NCBI RefSeq assembly: GCF_028882275.1
Contig: NZ_JARBUT010000013.1
Location: forward strand, 1 to 64,000
Reading direction: 5' to 3'
Length of the DNA: 64,000 bases
Source: Nocardiopsis sp. N85
GTDB taxonomy: Bacteria; Actinomycetota; Actinomycetes; Streptosporangiales; Streptosporangiaceae
Position 1 is the first letter of the stretch; each line of letters starts with the position of its first letter. The translations under genes were made by a program, and so were the position numbers. A model generated the notes under the pieces. That model did no database searches, was not told where the DNA came from, and worked only from the letters and a program-made list of their open reading frames with translations. Positions 32,262 to 40,631 of this stretch are shown piece by piece.

Positions 32262-35186
32262 TCAGTCGGCGAACGCCGGACGGTCGATGAGTCGGGACAA
32301 CTCCACCCGGGAGCGGATGCCGAGCTTGGAGTAGATGTTGCGCAGGTGGTGATCGACGGTGCGGGTACTGAGGAACATCCGCGCCGCGACCTCCCGGTTG
32401 GTGGCCCCGTCCGCGACGTGACGGGCGATGCGCAGCTGTTGCGGGCTCAGGTCGGACAGGCGCGTCTCCACACCGCTCACGGCCCCGCCCGCCGCGCGCA
32501 GTTCGGCGGCGGCCTGAGCGGCCCAGGGCGCGGCGCCCAGGCGCTCGAAGATCTCCCGGGCCTCGGTGAGGTGCTCACGGGCCGACCCCGGGTGGCGCGA
32601 CCGGCGCAGCCGGGTGCCCAGGAGCAGCCGGGTGCGGGCCTGCTCGAAGTCGCAGTAGCCGGAGGTGTGCAGTTCCAGGGCCCGGAACAGGTCCTCCTGG
32701 GCCCGGTCTCCGTCGGCGAGCAGTCCCCGGCAACGCGCCACGAGGGCGCGGGCGGTGTCGTTGTCGGTGGCCTCCGCCCAGGCGTGGAGTGTGGCGACAC
32801 CGGCGTCGACACGCGCGTCCAGGCCGCCGCGCACGGCGGCCTCCACCAGGTGCGGGGTGAGGAGCAGCCGCACCGCCGCGTGGCTCCGTCCGGGGCCGGA
32901 GCGGGTCAGGGCGCGCAGCCGCACGGCGGCCTCACGGGCCCGGCCGGCACCCAGGTCGAGCAGGGCCAGCGCCCAGGACGCCAGTGCCGCGGGCAGGCCG
33001 ACGTCGTGCGCCTCGGCGGTGGCCAGGGCGGCTCCCGCCAGCCCCCGACAGGTCTCCTCCTCTCCCCGGATGGCCGCGACGAACGCCAACGCCGCCCGGT
33101 GGTGGCCGGCGCAGTTCTCCTGCCCGGTGGCCAGGGCGGTGCGCAACCCCTCGGTGGCGCTCTCCTCCGCCAGGGACAGGCGGCCGAACCAGAGTTCGGC
33201 GTAGGTGAGGAACTCCAGGGCCTGGGGGACGAGGGCGGCGGCCCCGGTGCGGCGGGCGATGAGGACGGCCCGGCCGGCGAGGGCCCTGGTCCGGATGTGA
33301 TCGCCGCACAGCAGCCCGGAGATGACGCCGAGGACGAGCACGTCGGGTTCGCCCAGGTGGTCGGCCGCGACCTGGACCCGGCGCAGGGCGTCGACCCCTT
33401 GGGCGTGGCGTCCTCGGAAGATCGCGGACTTGCCCGCCATGTAGTCGAGGAGGACGCGGTCACGAGGGGAGTCGGCCCGCTCCGCGAGGGCTCGGGCGCG
33501 GGCCGCCGTGGCGAAGTAGCGGTCGTGGTCGCCGGCCAGGCAGCCGGCCTCCCCGGCGTGGTGGAAGAGTTCGAGGGCGCGTGAGGGGTCGTGGTCGGCC
33601 AGGCGTTCGGCGGCGGCGGAGAGACGGTGGAAGGCGTCGATGGCCACGCCGGCGCGCAGGTCCATCTGGGCGGCGAAGGGGTCGGCGACGTCGCCCGCCC
33701 GGTGGGCGTCCCGTCGGGCCCGCCGGTGGTCGCCGGCGAGCCAGGCGTGCCGGGCGGCCATCAGGAAACGGTCCTCGCGGATCTTCGCGCCGATCCGGTC
33801 CTCGGCGGTCGCGGGACCGCGGCCTTCGCGGACGGTGCCGTCGGTCGTGGGGCTCCTCCCGCCGATCGCTGGACTCCGGCCCTCGCGGACGGTGCCGCCG
33901 GTCGTGGTGACGGGTTCGGCGGCGCGCCCGGAGGGCCGTGCGGCCACGGACCCGGCCTCGCGCACGGTTCCGGCGGACCGGGATCCGCTCGGCGCAGCGG
34001 TGGTGGGGGTGAGCTCGGCGGCGCGCTCCCACAGGAGTGCGGCGGTGGCGTGCTCGGTGGTGTTCCGGGCGATCGCGGTGAGTTCGGCGGCCAGGACGGG
34101 GTCGGTGCCCGCGACGGCCGCGGCCCGGTGCCGGGCGGCGACGGCCGGGAGGTCGGCGTACAGGTCGGCCAGGGCCCGGTGGGCGGCGTGGCGTTCGCCG
34201 AGGGGGGAGCGGTGATAGCAGGCGGTGCGGACCAGGGGGTGCGCCGGCACGGGGCGTCCGGCCTCGTGGCGGACCAGTCCGGCGGCCACCGCGGGTTCGA
34301 GGTCCCCGGGCTCCAGGCCGGCGCCTTCGGCCCGGTCGTGATGCTCGGCGGTCTCGTCGAGGACCATGAGGAGCAGTCGGTGCCGGGTGTCGGCGGGCAG
34401 GGAGCGCAGGAGTCGCGCGCAGGTGTCGGTGAGGGGCCCGTGGGAACGGGGCGGCTCGCCCAAGGGCGCGTCACCGCACGCCTGTCCCGGGGTGAGCGCG
34501 TCGGCGAGTTCTCCGGCGGCCCGGGGGTTGCCCCGGGCGGCGGCGACCAGGTCGGCGCGGACCCCGGCGGCGAGCGGGTGCGGGGCCCGCTCGTCGAGGA
34601 GGCCGGAGAGGACCCGGTCGGGCAGGGGGGACAGGGCCAGTCGGACGGGGCCGGCCAGATCGCCGAGGACGTCGGCGTCGGCGGTGAGCAGGGTCGCGAC
34701 GCCTTCCACGGAGAACCGGCGGGCGGCGAACGCGACGGCCTGCCGGGAGGACCTGTCCATGAGGTGGAGGTCGTCGACGCACACCAGCAGGGGGTGTTCG
34801 GCGGCGGCCTCGGTGAGCAGGGCCAGCGCGGCGGCCGCCAGCGGGAAGGGCCGGTCGTCCCGTCCCAGGCACAGGGCCTCGTCCAAGACCTCGCGTTGGG
34901 CGGCGGGCAGCCGTGGCAGATAGGGGAGCACGGTGCGCAGGAGTTGGTGCAGACCGGCGTGGGCCAGGTCGCTCTCCTCCGGAACCGCTCGGGCGTAGAG
35001 GACGGTGAGGTCGGCGGCCTCGGTGACGGCGTGGGCCAGCAGGGTGCTCTTCCCCGAGCCGGGCCCACCGGTCACGAGGAGGGCGTCACTGCGCCCGGAC
35101 CGGGCCGCGTGGAGCAGACGGCGCACGGCGGCGAGTTCGCGCTCACGTCCGGACGGGGCGGTGACAGTGGGGGGCACTCTGGTCAC
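32262..35186 (-). CDS. LAL-type (large ATP-binding LuxR) regulator, LipR-like
   Basis: A 974-residue regulator. Walker A GGPGSGKSTLLAHAV lies near residue 40, Walker B LLVCVDDLHLMD near 125, a long TPR-like helical body follows, and the LuxR helix-turn-helix ends the protein (SPQQLRIARHVADGATNREV; STRTVDHHLRNIYSKLGIRS). It diverges from a secreted lipase gene; in Streptomyces such a pair is LipR/LipA, where LipR activates lipA. An Arg/Gly/Pro-rich insertion near residues 385-445 carries imperfect TVREGRSPA-like repeats. The GTG at 35186 is preferred, with TAACTT 7 nt upstream and no ribosome site, suggesting a leaderless message; a GTG at 35204 would add six residues. Confidence 0.85.
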   Translation of the reverse strand: MTRVPPTVTAPSGRERELAAVRRLLHAARSGRSDALLVTGGPGSGKSTLLAHAVTEAADLTVLYARAVPEESDLAHAGLHQLLRTVLPYLPRLPAAQREVLDEALCLGRDDRPFPLAAAALALLTEAAAEHPLLVCVDDLHLMDRSSRQAVAFAARRFSVEGVATLLTADADVLGDLAGPVRLALSPLPDRVLSGLLDERAPHPLAAGVRADLVAAARGNPRAAGELADALTPGQACGDAPLGEPPRSHGPLTDTCARLLRSLPADTRHRLLLMVLDETAEHHDRAEGAGLEPGDLEPAVAAGLVRHEAGRPVPAHPLVRTACYHRSPLGERHAAHRALADLYADLPAVAARHRAAAVAGTDPVLAAELTAIARNTTEHATAALLWERAAELTPTTAAPSGSRSAGTVREAGSVAARPSGRAAEPVTTTGGTVREGRSPAIGGRSPTTDGTVREGRGPATAEDRIGAKIREDRFLMAARHAWLAGDHRRARRDAHRAGDVADPFAAQMDLRAGVAIDAFHRLSAAAERLADHDPSRALELFHHAGEAGCLAGDHDRYFATAARARALAERADSPRDRVLLDYMAGKSAIFRGRHAQGVDALRRVQVAADHLGEPDVLVLGVISGLLCGDHIRTRALAGRAVLIARRTGAAALVPQALEFLTYAELWFGRLSLAEESATEGLRTALATGQENCAGHHRAALAFVAAIRGEEETCRGLAGAALATAEAHDVGLPAALASWALALLDLGAGRAREAAVRLRALTRSGPGRSHAAVRLLLTPHLVEAAVRGGLDARVDAGVATLHAWAEATDNDTARALVARCRGLLADGDRAQEDLFRALELHTSGYCDFEQARTRLLLGTRLRRSRHPGSAREHLTEAREIFERLGAAPWAAQAAAELRAAGGAVSGVETRLSDLSPQQLRIARHVADGATNREVAARMFLSTRTVDHHLRNIYSKLGIRSRVELSRLIDRPAFAD

Positions 35187-35304
35187 GCATAAAAAGTTAC
35201 CCACGAGTTAAGAAGAAGTAAAGGGACCGGCGATTCAGCCGATGCGCGCACAGTGACCCGTGCCACACACTCGCTCCAGATCCCCCCGCAGATCCGGAGC
35301 CCCC

Positions 35305-35976
35305 ATGAAGCGTCTGATCGCCGTCCTGAGCGGCCTCGTCCTGGCCGTCGTCCTCTCCTTCGCCCAGGCCGCGCCCGCCGCGGCAGCCCCCCAGACCCCC
35401 GTGATCTTCATCCACGGTTTCGCCGGCAAGGGTGAGCAGTGGTCGACCATGCGCGGCAGCCTGGTCTCCTCCGGCTACCCGCAGGACCGACTGCACGTCT
35501 TCTCCTACGACTGGGCCCGTTCCAACAAGACCATCGCCGGGCAGCTCGCCTCCTACGTGGACGGGGTCCGCGCCCAGCACGGGGTCGACAAGGTCCACCT
35601 GGTCTCCCACTCCATGGGCGGCCTGTCCTCCCGCTGGTACATCAAGAACCTGGGCGGCGCGCAGAAGGTCGACCGGTGGATCTCCATCGGCGGTCCCAAC
35701 AACGGGACGAACGTCGCCGGCCTGTGCCCGTCGCTCATCACCCCGTGCAAGGAGATGCGGCACGGGTCGTCGTTCCTGAACGAGCTCAACTCCGGGAACC
35801 CCACCCCGGGCCCGACGGTCTACACGACCTTCCGGTCGCCGTGCGACGTCGTCATCTCCCCGACGTCCAGCACCTCCCTGTCCGGCGCGAACAACATCCG
35901 GACCGGCTGCCTGGAGCACATCTCGATGATGTGGAGCTCCGAGGTCATCTCGGGCGTGCGCGGCACCATCACCTGA
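35305..35976 (+). CDS. lipA: Secreted triacylglycerol lipase (LipA-like)
   Basis: A 223-residue exported lipase. Signal peptide residues 1-28 (ending AAPAAAA), oxyanion FIHGFAGKGEQW, nucleophile box SHSMGG near residue 105, catalytic Asp in SPCDVVISP and His in CLEHISMMW. Four Cys outside the signal can form disulfides. It matches the short actinobacterial lipases of about 230-260 residues. It lies 118 bp from the divergent LAL regulator and ends at a strong hairpin. Confidence 0.88.
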   Translation: MKRLIAVLSGLVLAVVLSFAQAAPAAAAPQTPVIFIHGFAGKGEQWSTMRGSLVSSGYPQDRLHVFSYDWARSNKTIAGQLASYVDGVRAQHGVDKVHLVSHSMGGLSSRWYIKNLGGAQKVDRWISIGGPNNGTNVAGLCPSLITPCKEMRHGSSFLNELNSGNPTPGPTVYTTFRSPCDVVISPTSSTSLSGANNIRTGCLEHISMMWSSEVISGVRGTIT

Positions 35977-35997
35977 CCCCCTCCCCATCCCCCGCTC

Positions 35998-36032
35998 GGG
36001 CGGGTCGGCGCTCCTCCCTCGCCGACCCGCCC
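35998..36032 (+). terminator. Terminator after the lipase gene
   Basis: A 13-bp stem (GGGCGGGTCGGCG with its complement) and 9-nt loop, 21 bp after the stop. Confidence 0.65.
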
Positions 36033-36049
36033 CTTCCGCGTTCCCGGGA

Positions 36050-36631
36050 TCAGGTGTGCTCGTCCTCGGGGACGTCCGAGGAGATCGACAGGTCGCGGAA
36101 CACGGCCCGGAACCCCTCCCGCTCGGGCGAGCAGCACATGACACCGGCCAGGCAGGTCTCGCCCAGCGGCAGATGGGCCAGGCGCAGCAGCCGCCAGGTG
36201 CCCCACCCGTCCAGGTACTGGACGTTGACGGCCTCACCGGTGCGGATGACGCGGATCGTCAGATCGGGGAACGCGCCGCCGCGCCGGGGGAGGGAGACCA
36301 CGGACCAGTCGGAGTGGCCCCGGGTCACCACGGAGCTGACGTTGAGCCCGCCGCCGACGAACTCGGTCCCCGTCTTGATCCAGTTCTCCTCGTCGGCCCG
36401 CAGCATGAGCCCGGCCTGGTCGTACTGCTTCCCGTAGTCGCCGTTGAAGGTCGCCTGGAGGACGAAGTCGCCGCTGACCTCCGTGTACAGGAAGTGACCG
36501 TCGTCATGGACGAACCCGTAGTGGGTGTGCCGCCAGAAGTCCTTGCCGTCGGCGGTGACCACGGTGAGGGATCCGTCGTCCTCCACCCGCCAGGACGGGG
36601 GTTCGTTCAGCCAGGTCATGTCGGTGAACAC
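36050..36631 (-). CDS. DUF1349-family protein
   Basis: A 193-residue protein with the DUF1349 concanavalin-like jelly-roll fold: TADGKDFWRHTHYGFVHDDG, FVLQATFNGDYGKQYDQAGL, MLRADEENWIKTGTEF and PDLTIRVIRTGEAVNVQYL are the family blocks. Members are thought to bind carbohydrates or glycosyl-related ligands; the exact role is not established. There is no signal peptide. The GTG at 36631 has AGAGG 8 nt upstream; the ATG at 36619 is an alternative. Confidence 0.82.
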   Translation of the reverse strand: MFTDMTWLNEPPSWRVEDDGSLTVVTADGKDFWRHTHYGFVHDDGHFLYTEVSGDFVLQATFNGDYGKQYDQAGLMLRADEENWIKTGTEFVGGGLNVSSVVTRGHSDWSVVSLPRRGGAFPDLTIRVIRTGEAVNVQYLDGWGTWRLLRLAHLPLGETCLAGVMCCSPEREGFRAVFRDLSISSDVPEDEHT

Positions 36632-36687
36632 GGTGTCACCTCTCGTTCGCGGAGCCGCTGGGGGTCGGGCCATGAGAGCGCTCCCAC

Positions 36688-36767
36688 GGCCGTCGACACG
36701 ACCCTATGTCGACAAGGCGGCGGGGCGACAGGGCGACAGGGCGGTACGGCGACGAGTCGCCGTACCG
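36688..36767. repeat. Octamer array 4 (longest)
   Basis: Ten 8-bp units without a phase slip, including CTATGTCG, ACAAGGCG, two exact ACAGGGCG copies and ACGAGTCG. Its right part also forms the hairpin described next. Confidence 0.65.
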
Positions 36768-36771
36768 CCCT
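36738..36771 (-). terminator. Terminator of the MHS transporter gene, built inside the octamer array
   Basis: A perfect 16-bp stem (AGGGCGGTACGGCGAC with its complement) around GA, 15 bp beyond the minus-strand stop at 36787. Confidence 0.65.
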
Positions 36772-36786
36772 CGGTGGGAACGGGGG

Positions 36787-38139
36787 TCAGGAGGCCTTGC
36801 GGGCCTCGCCGACGCCCTCGGCGTGCAGGTCCACGCCCATGTTCTCCTTGACCAGGGAGACGCCGATGAACGAGATCACCGCGGCGCCCACGATGTAGGC
36901 GCCGATCGTCCAGGACATGCCGGTGTTCTCCAGCAGGAGCTGGGCGATCATCGGGGCGAAGGCACCGCCGAGGATCGCGCCCAGGGCGTAGCCGATGGAG
37001 ACGCCGGAGTAGCGGATCTCGGCCGGGAACATCTCCGCGTACAGCGCCGACTGGGGGCCGTAGCTCAGCCCCAGGGTCAGGCAGAAGACGAAGACGCCCG
37101 CGAAGTAGAACAGGATGTTGGCGGTGTCGATCATGAGCCACATCGGCACGGCCCACACGGCGAGCAGGACGAAGCCGATCTGGAAGGTGCGCACCCGGCC
37201 CCAGCGGTCGCTGACCCAGCCGCCGTACAGGGTCGAGATGAGCCAGCCGAAGGAGGCCAGGGTGGTGGCCAGGAGGACCGGGCCGCGCTCCATTCCCAGG
37301 GCGGTCGAGGCGTAGGTGGCGACGAAGGCGATGACGAGGTAGCCGGCCGCGTTGTTGGCGAGGAAGATCAGCGCGGCGAGCACGACCTCCTTGGTGTTGT
37401 TGCGGAACAGCGAGCCCAGCGGGGCGGAGGACTCGGCGCGGCGCTCCTGCATCTGCTTGAAGACCGGGGACTCCTCCACGGACTTGCGGATGAGGTGGCC
37501 GACGATGATCAGCAGGAAGGACAGCAGGAACGGGATGCGCCAGCCCCATTCGAGGAAGGCGTCCGGGCCGATGACGGTGGTGATGAGCCACACGACGAAG
37601 GTCGCGAGGATCATGCCGCAGGGCACGCCGATCTGCGGGTAGGCGCCGAAGAAACCGCGCTTGTCCACCGGCGCGTGCTCCACCGACATGAGGGCGGCGC
37701 CGCCCCACTCACCGCCCGCGGAGAAGCCCTGGAGGATGCGCAGGATGATGAGGAGGACCGGGGCGGCCACGCCGATCTGGGCGTAGGTGGGCAGCAGACC
37801 GATCAGGCAGGTCGCGACGCCCATCAGGACGAGGGTGGCGACCAGGACCTTCTTACGGCCGATCTTGTCGCCGAGGTGCCCGGCGACGATCGCGCCGAGG
37901 GGGCGGAAGAGGAACGAGATGCCGATGGTCGCGAAGGACAGCACCTGGGCCAGGCCGGGGTTGGACTCGGCCATGGGCGCGAGGAACAGGGGCGCGAGGA
38001 CCAGACCCGCGGCCTGCGCGTAGATGAAGAAGTCGTACCACTCGATGGTGGTGCCGACCATGGTCCCGGCGAGGACCTTGCGCCGTTCCTTGGTGTCCAG
38101 GGGGGCGGACCCCGAGGCCGTGGCGTCGGATGTTGCCAT
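36787..38139 (-). CDS. Metabolite:H+ symporter of the MHS family (MFS)
   Basis: A 450-residue, 12-span transporter. GTTIEWYDFFIYAQAAGLVL at the first span, GHLGDKIGRKKVLV in loop 2-3, LRILQGFSAGGEWGGAALMSVEHAP in span 5, and GWRIPFLLSF in span 6 are classic for the MHS group (ProP, KgtP, ShiA). Substrates are organic acids, osmolytes or aromatic acids. The ATG at 38139 follows ACGGAGCAGCA. A TetR-type palindrome at 38327 matching the one before paaZ hints at phenylacetate or a related acid; this is inference. Confidence 0.87.
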   Translation of the reverse strand: MATSDATASGSAPLDTKERRKVLAGTMVGTTIEWYDFFIYAQAAGLVLAPLFLAPMAESNPGLAQVLSFATIGISFLFRPLGAIVAGHLGDKIGRKKVLVATLVLMGVATCLIGLLPTYAQIGVAAPVLLIILRILQGFSAGGEWGGAALMSVEHAPVDKRGFFGAYPQIGVPCGMILATFVVWLITTVIGPDAFLEWGWRIPFLLSFLLIIVGHLIRKSVEESPVFKQMQERRAESSAPLGSLFRNNTKEVVLAALIFLANNAAGYLVIAFVATYASTALGMERGPVLLATTLASFGWLISTLYGGWVSDRWGRVRTFQIGFVLLAVWAVPMWLMIDTANILFYFAGVFVFCLTLGLSYGPQSALYAEMFPAEIRYSGVSIGYALGAILGGAFAPMIAQLLLENTGMSWTIGAYIVGAAVISFIGVSLVKENMGVDLHAEGVGEARKAS

Positions 38140-38263
38140 TGCTGCTCCGTAATGTCTGCCGACCGGGGAGTCGGTCACGTCAGGGCCCGTGCCCCGCGCC
38201 CGAAGGACGCGAATCGGCACAGGACGGATGCGCCGACAGAGAGGTCACGAGCCCCAGGACACT

Positions 38264-38284
38264 ATGCCATGTGATCTACGGCAT
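38264..38284 (-). promoter_or_regulatory. Promoter-proximal inverted repeat upstream of the MHS transporter
   Basis: ATGCC-N11-GGCAT lies between a TTCAAA -35-like and a CATAGT -10-like hexamer read on the minus strand, so a repressor bound here would block the transporter promoter. Confidence 0.35.
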
Positions 38285-38326
38285 TTTGAATACCTGTGCA
38301 GACTTATCCCTGATCAGACCACATGA

Positions 38327-38348
38327 ACTGACCGAACGGTCGGTGAGT
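38327..38348. promoter_or_regulatory. TetR-type (PaaR-like) operator
   Basis: A 22-bp palindrome with arms ACTGACCG and CGGTGAGT around AACGGT. It fits the corynebacterial PaaR consensus at every fixed position as I recall it. No TetR gene is in the window. From 38349 to 38548 I see only GC-rich sequence with no gene. Confidence 0.6.
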
Positions 38349-38548
38349 ATACGAACACCGTCAGGCAGGCGTCGCAGGTGCGGCGGCTCGTGGGGCGGCC
38401 CGGCCGACGGCACGGAAGGAAGGGCCGAGGACGCGGAGGAGGGCCCGAGGGGCGGAGCGGCGGCGAGGGCTCCGCGGGGGCCGGGCCGGCGGGCGCGGCC
38501 TTGGGGCCGTCGCTCCCGCCGAGAAGGCGTCCCCGCCGGGTGCCCGGG

Positions 38549-38620
38549 GAAGGTCGACGCGTCACCACGGCGACACATCGCCACGGCGACGTGTCGACAG
38601 ATCGACCGGCCGACCGGCGA
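38549..38620. repeat. Octamer array 5
   Basis: Nine 8-bp units in phase (GAAGGTCG, ACGCGTCA, then CCACGGCG twice, ACACATCG, ACGTGTCG, ACAGATCG, ACCGGCCG), ending 17 bp before the MarR start. Confidence 0.65.
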
Positions 38621-38637
38621 TGGGGGAGACTGGACCG

Positions 38638-39084
38638 GTGAGCACCGAGAACAGCCGCCCCGAGCCGCCCGCGTCGAGCACCTCCATCATCGTGTTGACG
38701 TTGGCCCGCCAGGTGGAGAGCGAACTCGGCGCCGCCCTGGCCCCGCTCGACCTGACGGTCGCCCGTCTCGGCCTGCTCGGTCACATCTCCGGGGTGCCCG
38801 GCATCTCCTTCAGTGAACTGGCGCGGATGTCGGGGATCACCGTGCAGAGCGCGCACACCGCCGTGAAGGCCCTGGTGGCCGCGGGTTGGGTGCGCGACCT
38901 GACCGCCCGCCCGGGGGCGGCCTCGACCATCGAGATCACCCCGGAGGGGAAGCGACTCCTGGAGCGGGCCGGACGGGAGATCGCCCGGATCGACGAGCGG
39001 CTGTTCGGCCCGGAGGCGGACCCGATCCGGCACCAGGTCGGCACGGCGATCCGCGCGGCCTTCTCCGGGATCACCCGGAGCTGA
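38638..39084 (+). CDS. MarR-family regulator
   Basis: A 148-residue winged-helix protein: dimerisation helix TSIIVLTLARQVESELGAAL, DNA-reading region FSELARMSGITVQSAHTAVK, wing ARPGAASTIEITPEG. The GTG at 38638 is 9 nt behind GGGGGAG; an ATG at 38620 overlaps that site. The next gene is preceded by two copies of a CTTCAGC/GCTGAAG palindrome, the likely operator of this regulator. No ligand can be inferred. Confidence 0.85.
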   Translation: MSTENSRPEPPASSTSIIVLTLARQVESELGAALAPLDLTVARLGLLGHISGVPGISFSELARMSGITVQSAHTAVKALVAAGWVRDLTARPGAASTIEITPEGKRLLERAGREIARIDERLFGPEADPIRHQVGTAIRAAFSGITRS

Positions 39085-39096
39085 GACCCACCCCAC

Positions 39097-39141
39097 CTTC
39101 AGCATGGCTGAAGCATGCCCTAAGCTTCAGCCTTGCTGAAG
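39097..39141. promoter_or_regulatory. Tandem MarR operators
   Basis: CTTCAGC-N3-GCTGAAG occurs twice, at 39097-39113 (ATG centre) and 39125-39141 (CTT centre). The centres are 28 bp apart, just under three helical turns, so two dimers would sit on nearly the same face. They lie 28-72 bp before the membrane gene start. Confidence 0.7.
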
Positions 39142-39168
39142 GTCACTCAGGCATTCGAGGAGCCGTCC

Positions 39169-39642
39169 ATGGAAGATCTCCTTCTCTCGATCCACGTACT
39201 CGCCGGCATCGTGTTCGTCGGCGGCTCGGCCGTCGCCACCAGCCTCTTCCCCCGCTACGCGCCGATCGCCGTTCCCGCCGGGACGCCCATCGGACCGCTC
39301 GGGGCGGAGCCAGCCGACGAGCGGAACCGGAGCACGGCGCTCGTCCTGCACCGCATCACCCGGGTCTACGCGCTCATCGGCATCACGGTGCCCGTGGTGG
39401 GGATCGCCCTGGCCCTCGTCCAAGGACGAATGAGCGAAACGTGGGTCACCGTGGCGATGATCCTCACCGCCGCCGCCGGCGTCCTGCTGCCCTGGCAGAT
39501 CCACCCCCGCCAGCGCGAGGCCCTGCGCGAACCCGGCGAGAAGGCCGCCCTGAGCCGGCTGTCCATGTACAGCGGCTTCTACAACCTGCTGTGGGCGGCG
39601 GTCGTCGTGCTCATGATCGTGCGCCCGGGTTCCGCGGACTGA
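39169..39642 (+). CDS. Small integral membrane protein controlled by MarR
   Basis: A 157-residue protein with four membrane spans (LLSIHVLAGIVFVGGSAVAT; YALIGITVPVVGIALAL; WVTVAMILTAAAGVLLPW; GFYNLLWAAVVVLMIV). The layout with an N-terminal His in the first span resembles DUF2269/CopD-like heme or redox membrane proteins, but I cannot name a function. The ATG at 39169 follows GAGGAG. It is the natural target of the adjacent MarR protein. Confidence 0.7.
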   Translation: MEDLLLSIHVLAGIVFVGGSAVATSLFPRYAPIAVPAGTPIGPLGAEPADERNRSTALVLHRITRVYALIGITVPVVGIALALVQGRMSETWVTVAMILTAAAGVLLPWQIHPRQREALREPGEKAALSRLSMYSGFYNLLWAAVVVLMIVRPGSAD

Positions 39643-39679
39643 CGACGCGAGAACGTGGGCGGACGAGGGCCGGTGCGGT

Positions 39680-39861
39680 CCTCGGCTCGGGGCTCTCCGA
39701 CGGTCACATCGCGGGGAGCACGCGGGGGACATCGTGGCGGTGCGGAACTCCAGGGGCGTTACCGGGGTCGTGGGTGAACGGCCCGAGGGGCGGGGCACCG
39801 CGTCGGCCTCCGACCGCCGTACGGTCGGGGCACGGGGACACGGCCGGGGTTCGGCGGACGG
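39680..39861 (+). pseudogene. Possible DUF397-type remnant
   Basis: One frame reads GDIVAVRNSRGVTGVV at about 39727-39774, close to the DUF397 core (VAVRDSK..xGPVL) of the small proteins that accompany XRE regulators. The rest does not match and no XRE gene is near. Weak call. Confidence 0.25.
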
Positions 39862-40041
39862 ATGTACACCATCGAGCACCACGATGACGACCCCTGCGTG
39901 GACGCGTTCCGGCGTGCGGAGGTGACCGGGCCGGGGACCCACCTCGACCCGGCCACCGAGCATGGGATCGCTGCGCGATCCTCGGACCAGTGCGGACACC
40001 CTGGACCAATCCCATTGCCGACCGAGGAGAGGCGCTGTTAG
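39862..40041 (+). CDS. Possible 59-residue protein
   Basis: An ATG at 39862 opens a frame of 59 codons (MYTIEHHDDDPCVDAFRRAE...) to a TAG at 40039. The first 35 codons have the G/C third-position bias of real genes; the tail runs into the promoter of the next gene, which suggests truncation. No family recognised. Confidence 0.3.
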   Translation: MYTIEHHDDDPCVDAFRRAEVTGPGTHLDPATEHGIAARSSDQCGHPGPIPLPTEERRC

Positions 40042-40044
40042 CGT
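40015..40044 (+). promoter_or_regulatory. Promoter of the FBP-domain gene
   Basis: -35 TTGCCG (40015-40020), 18-bp spacer, -10 TAGCGT (40039-40044). The ATG at 40052 is 7 nt after the -10, so the message should be leaderless. Confidence 0.55.
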
Positions 40045-40051
40045 CGACGGA

Positions 40052-40540
40052 ATGATTCCCATCACCGAGAACGAGATCCGCGACTCGTTCGTCAACTGTT
40101 CCAAGGGCGAGGCCAAGCGGCTGACGATCCCCAAGCTGGACGCCCGACCGTGGGAGAACCTGGACTTCTTCGGGTGGCGGGACCCGACCGCCCACGAACG
40201 CGCCTATCTGATCGCCGAGCGCGGCGACGGACTGGTGGGGGTGGCGCTCCGGCTGAGCGTGGCGGCCAACGGGACCCGGCGCAGTCTTTGTTCGGTGTGC
40301 GTGACCAGTCGCCAGGGTCCGGGAGTGGGGCTCATGGTGGCTCCGCGCGTGGGGAAGGCGGGGCGCGAGGGGAACACGATCGGTCTGCGCATGTGCTCGG
40401 ACTTCGCGTGTTCGCTGTACGCTCGCGGGCTCAAGCAGCCGGAACCGGGCGGGCGATTCGAGGAGACGCTGACGGTCGAAGAGAAGGTCGATCGGATCGT
40501 GGAGAACCTGGGGACCTTCCTGGACCGGCTGACGAAGTAG
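40052..40540 (+). CDS. FBP-domain protein (C-terminal treble-clef zinc finger)
   Basis: A 162-residue protein of the FBP/FusB-like family. The N-terminal helical part (ITENEIRDSFVNCSKGEAKR) precedes a treble-clef finger whose ligands are in SLCSVCVTSRQGPGVGL and NTIGLRMCSDFACSLYARG (C..C and C...C). FusB-type proteins bind elongation factor G and help rescue stalled ribosomes; for the actinobacterial relatives this is not proven. It has its own leaderless promoter and ends at a U-tract terminator. Confidence 0.82.
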   Translation: MIPITENEIRDSFVNCSKGEAKRLTIPKLDARPWENLDFFGWRDPTAHERAYLIAERGDGLVGVALRLSVAANGTRRSLCSVCVTSRQGPGVGLMVAPRVGKAGREGNTIGLRMCSDFACSLYARGLKQPEPGGRFEETLTVEEKVDRIVENLGTFLDRLTK

Positions 40541-40558
40541 TCGTGTCCGCAAGGCGAG

Positions 40559-40596
40559 AAGTGGGCGTGTCGATTGGTCGGCGCGTCCACTTTTTT
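40559..40596 (+). terminator. Intrinsic terminator with U-tract
   Basis: An 11-bp RNA stem (AAGUGGGCGUG with CGCGUCCACUU, two G-U pairs) runs into six U. Such U-tract terminators are uncommon in this DNA. Confidence 0.75.
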
Positions 40597-40631
40597 AGCA
40601 TTTGTCCTCAAATACAACGGAAGAATAAAAA

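Noticed and set aside
36688-36767. Octamer arrays as a CRISPR array
   Set aside because: The unit is 8 bp, contiguous and without unique spacers, and no cas genes are present.
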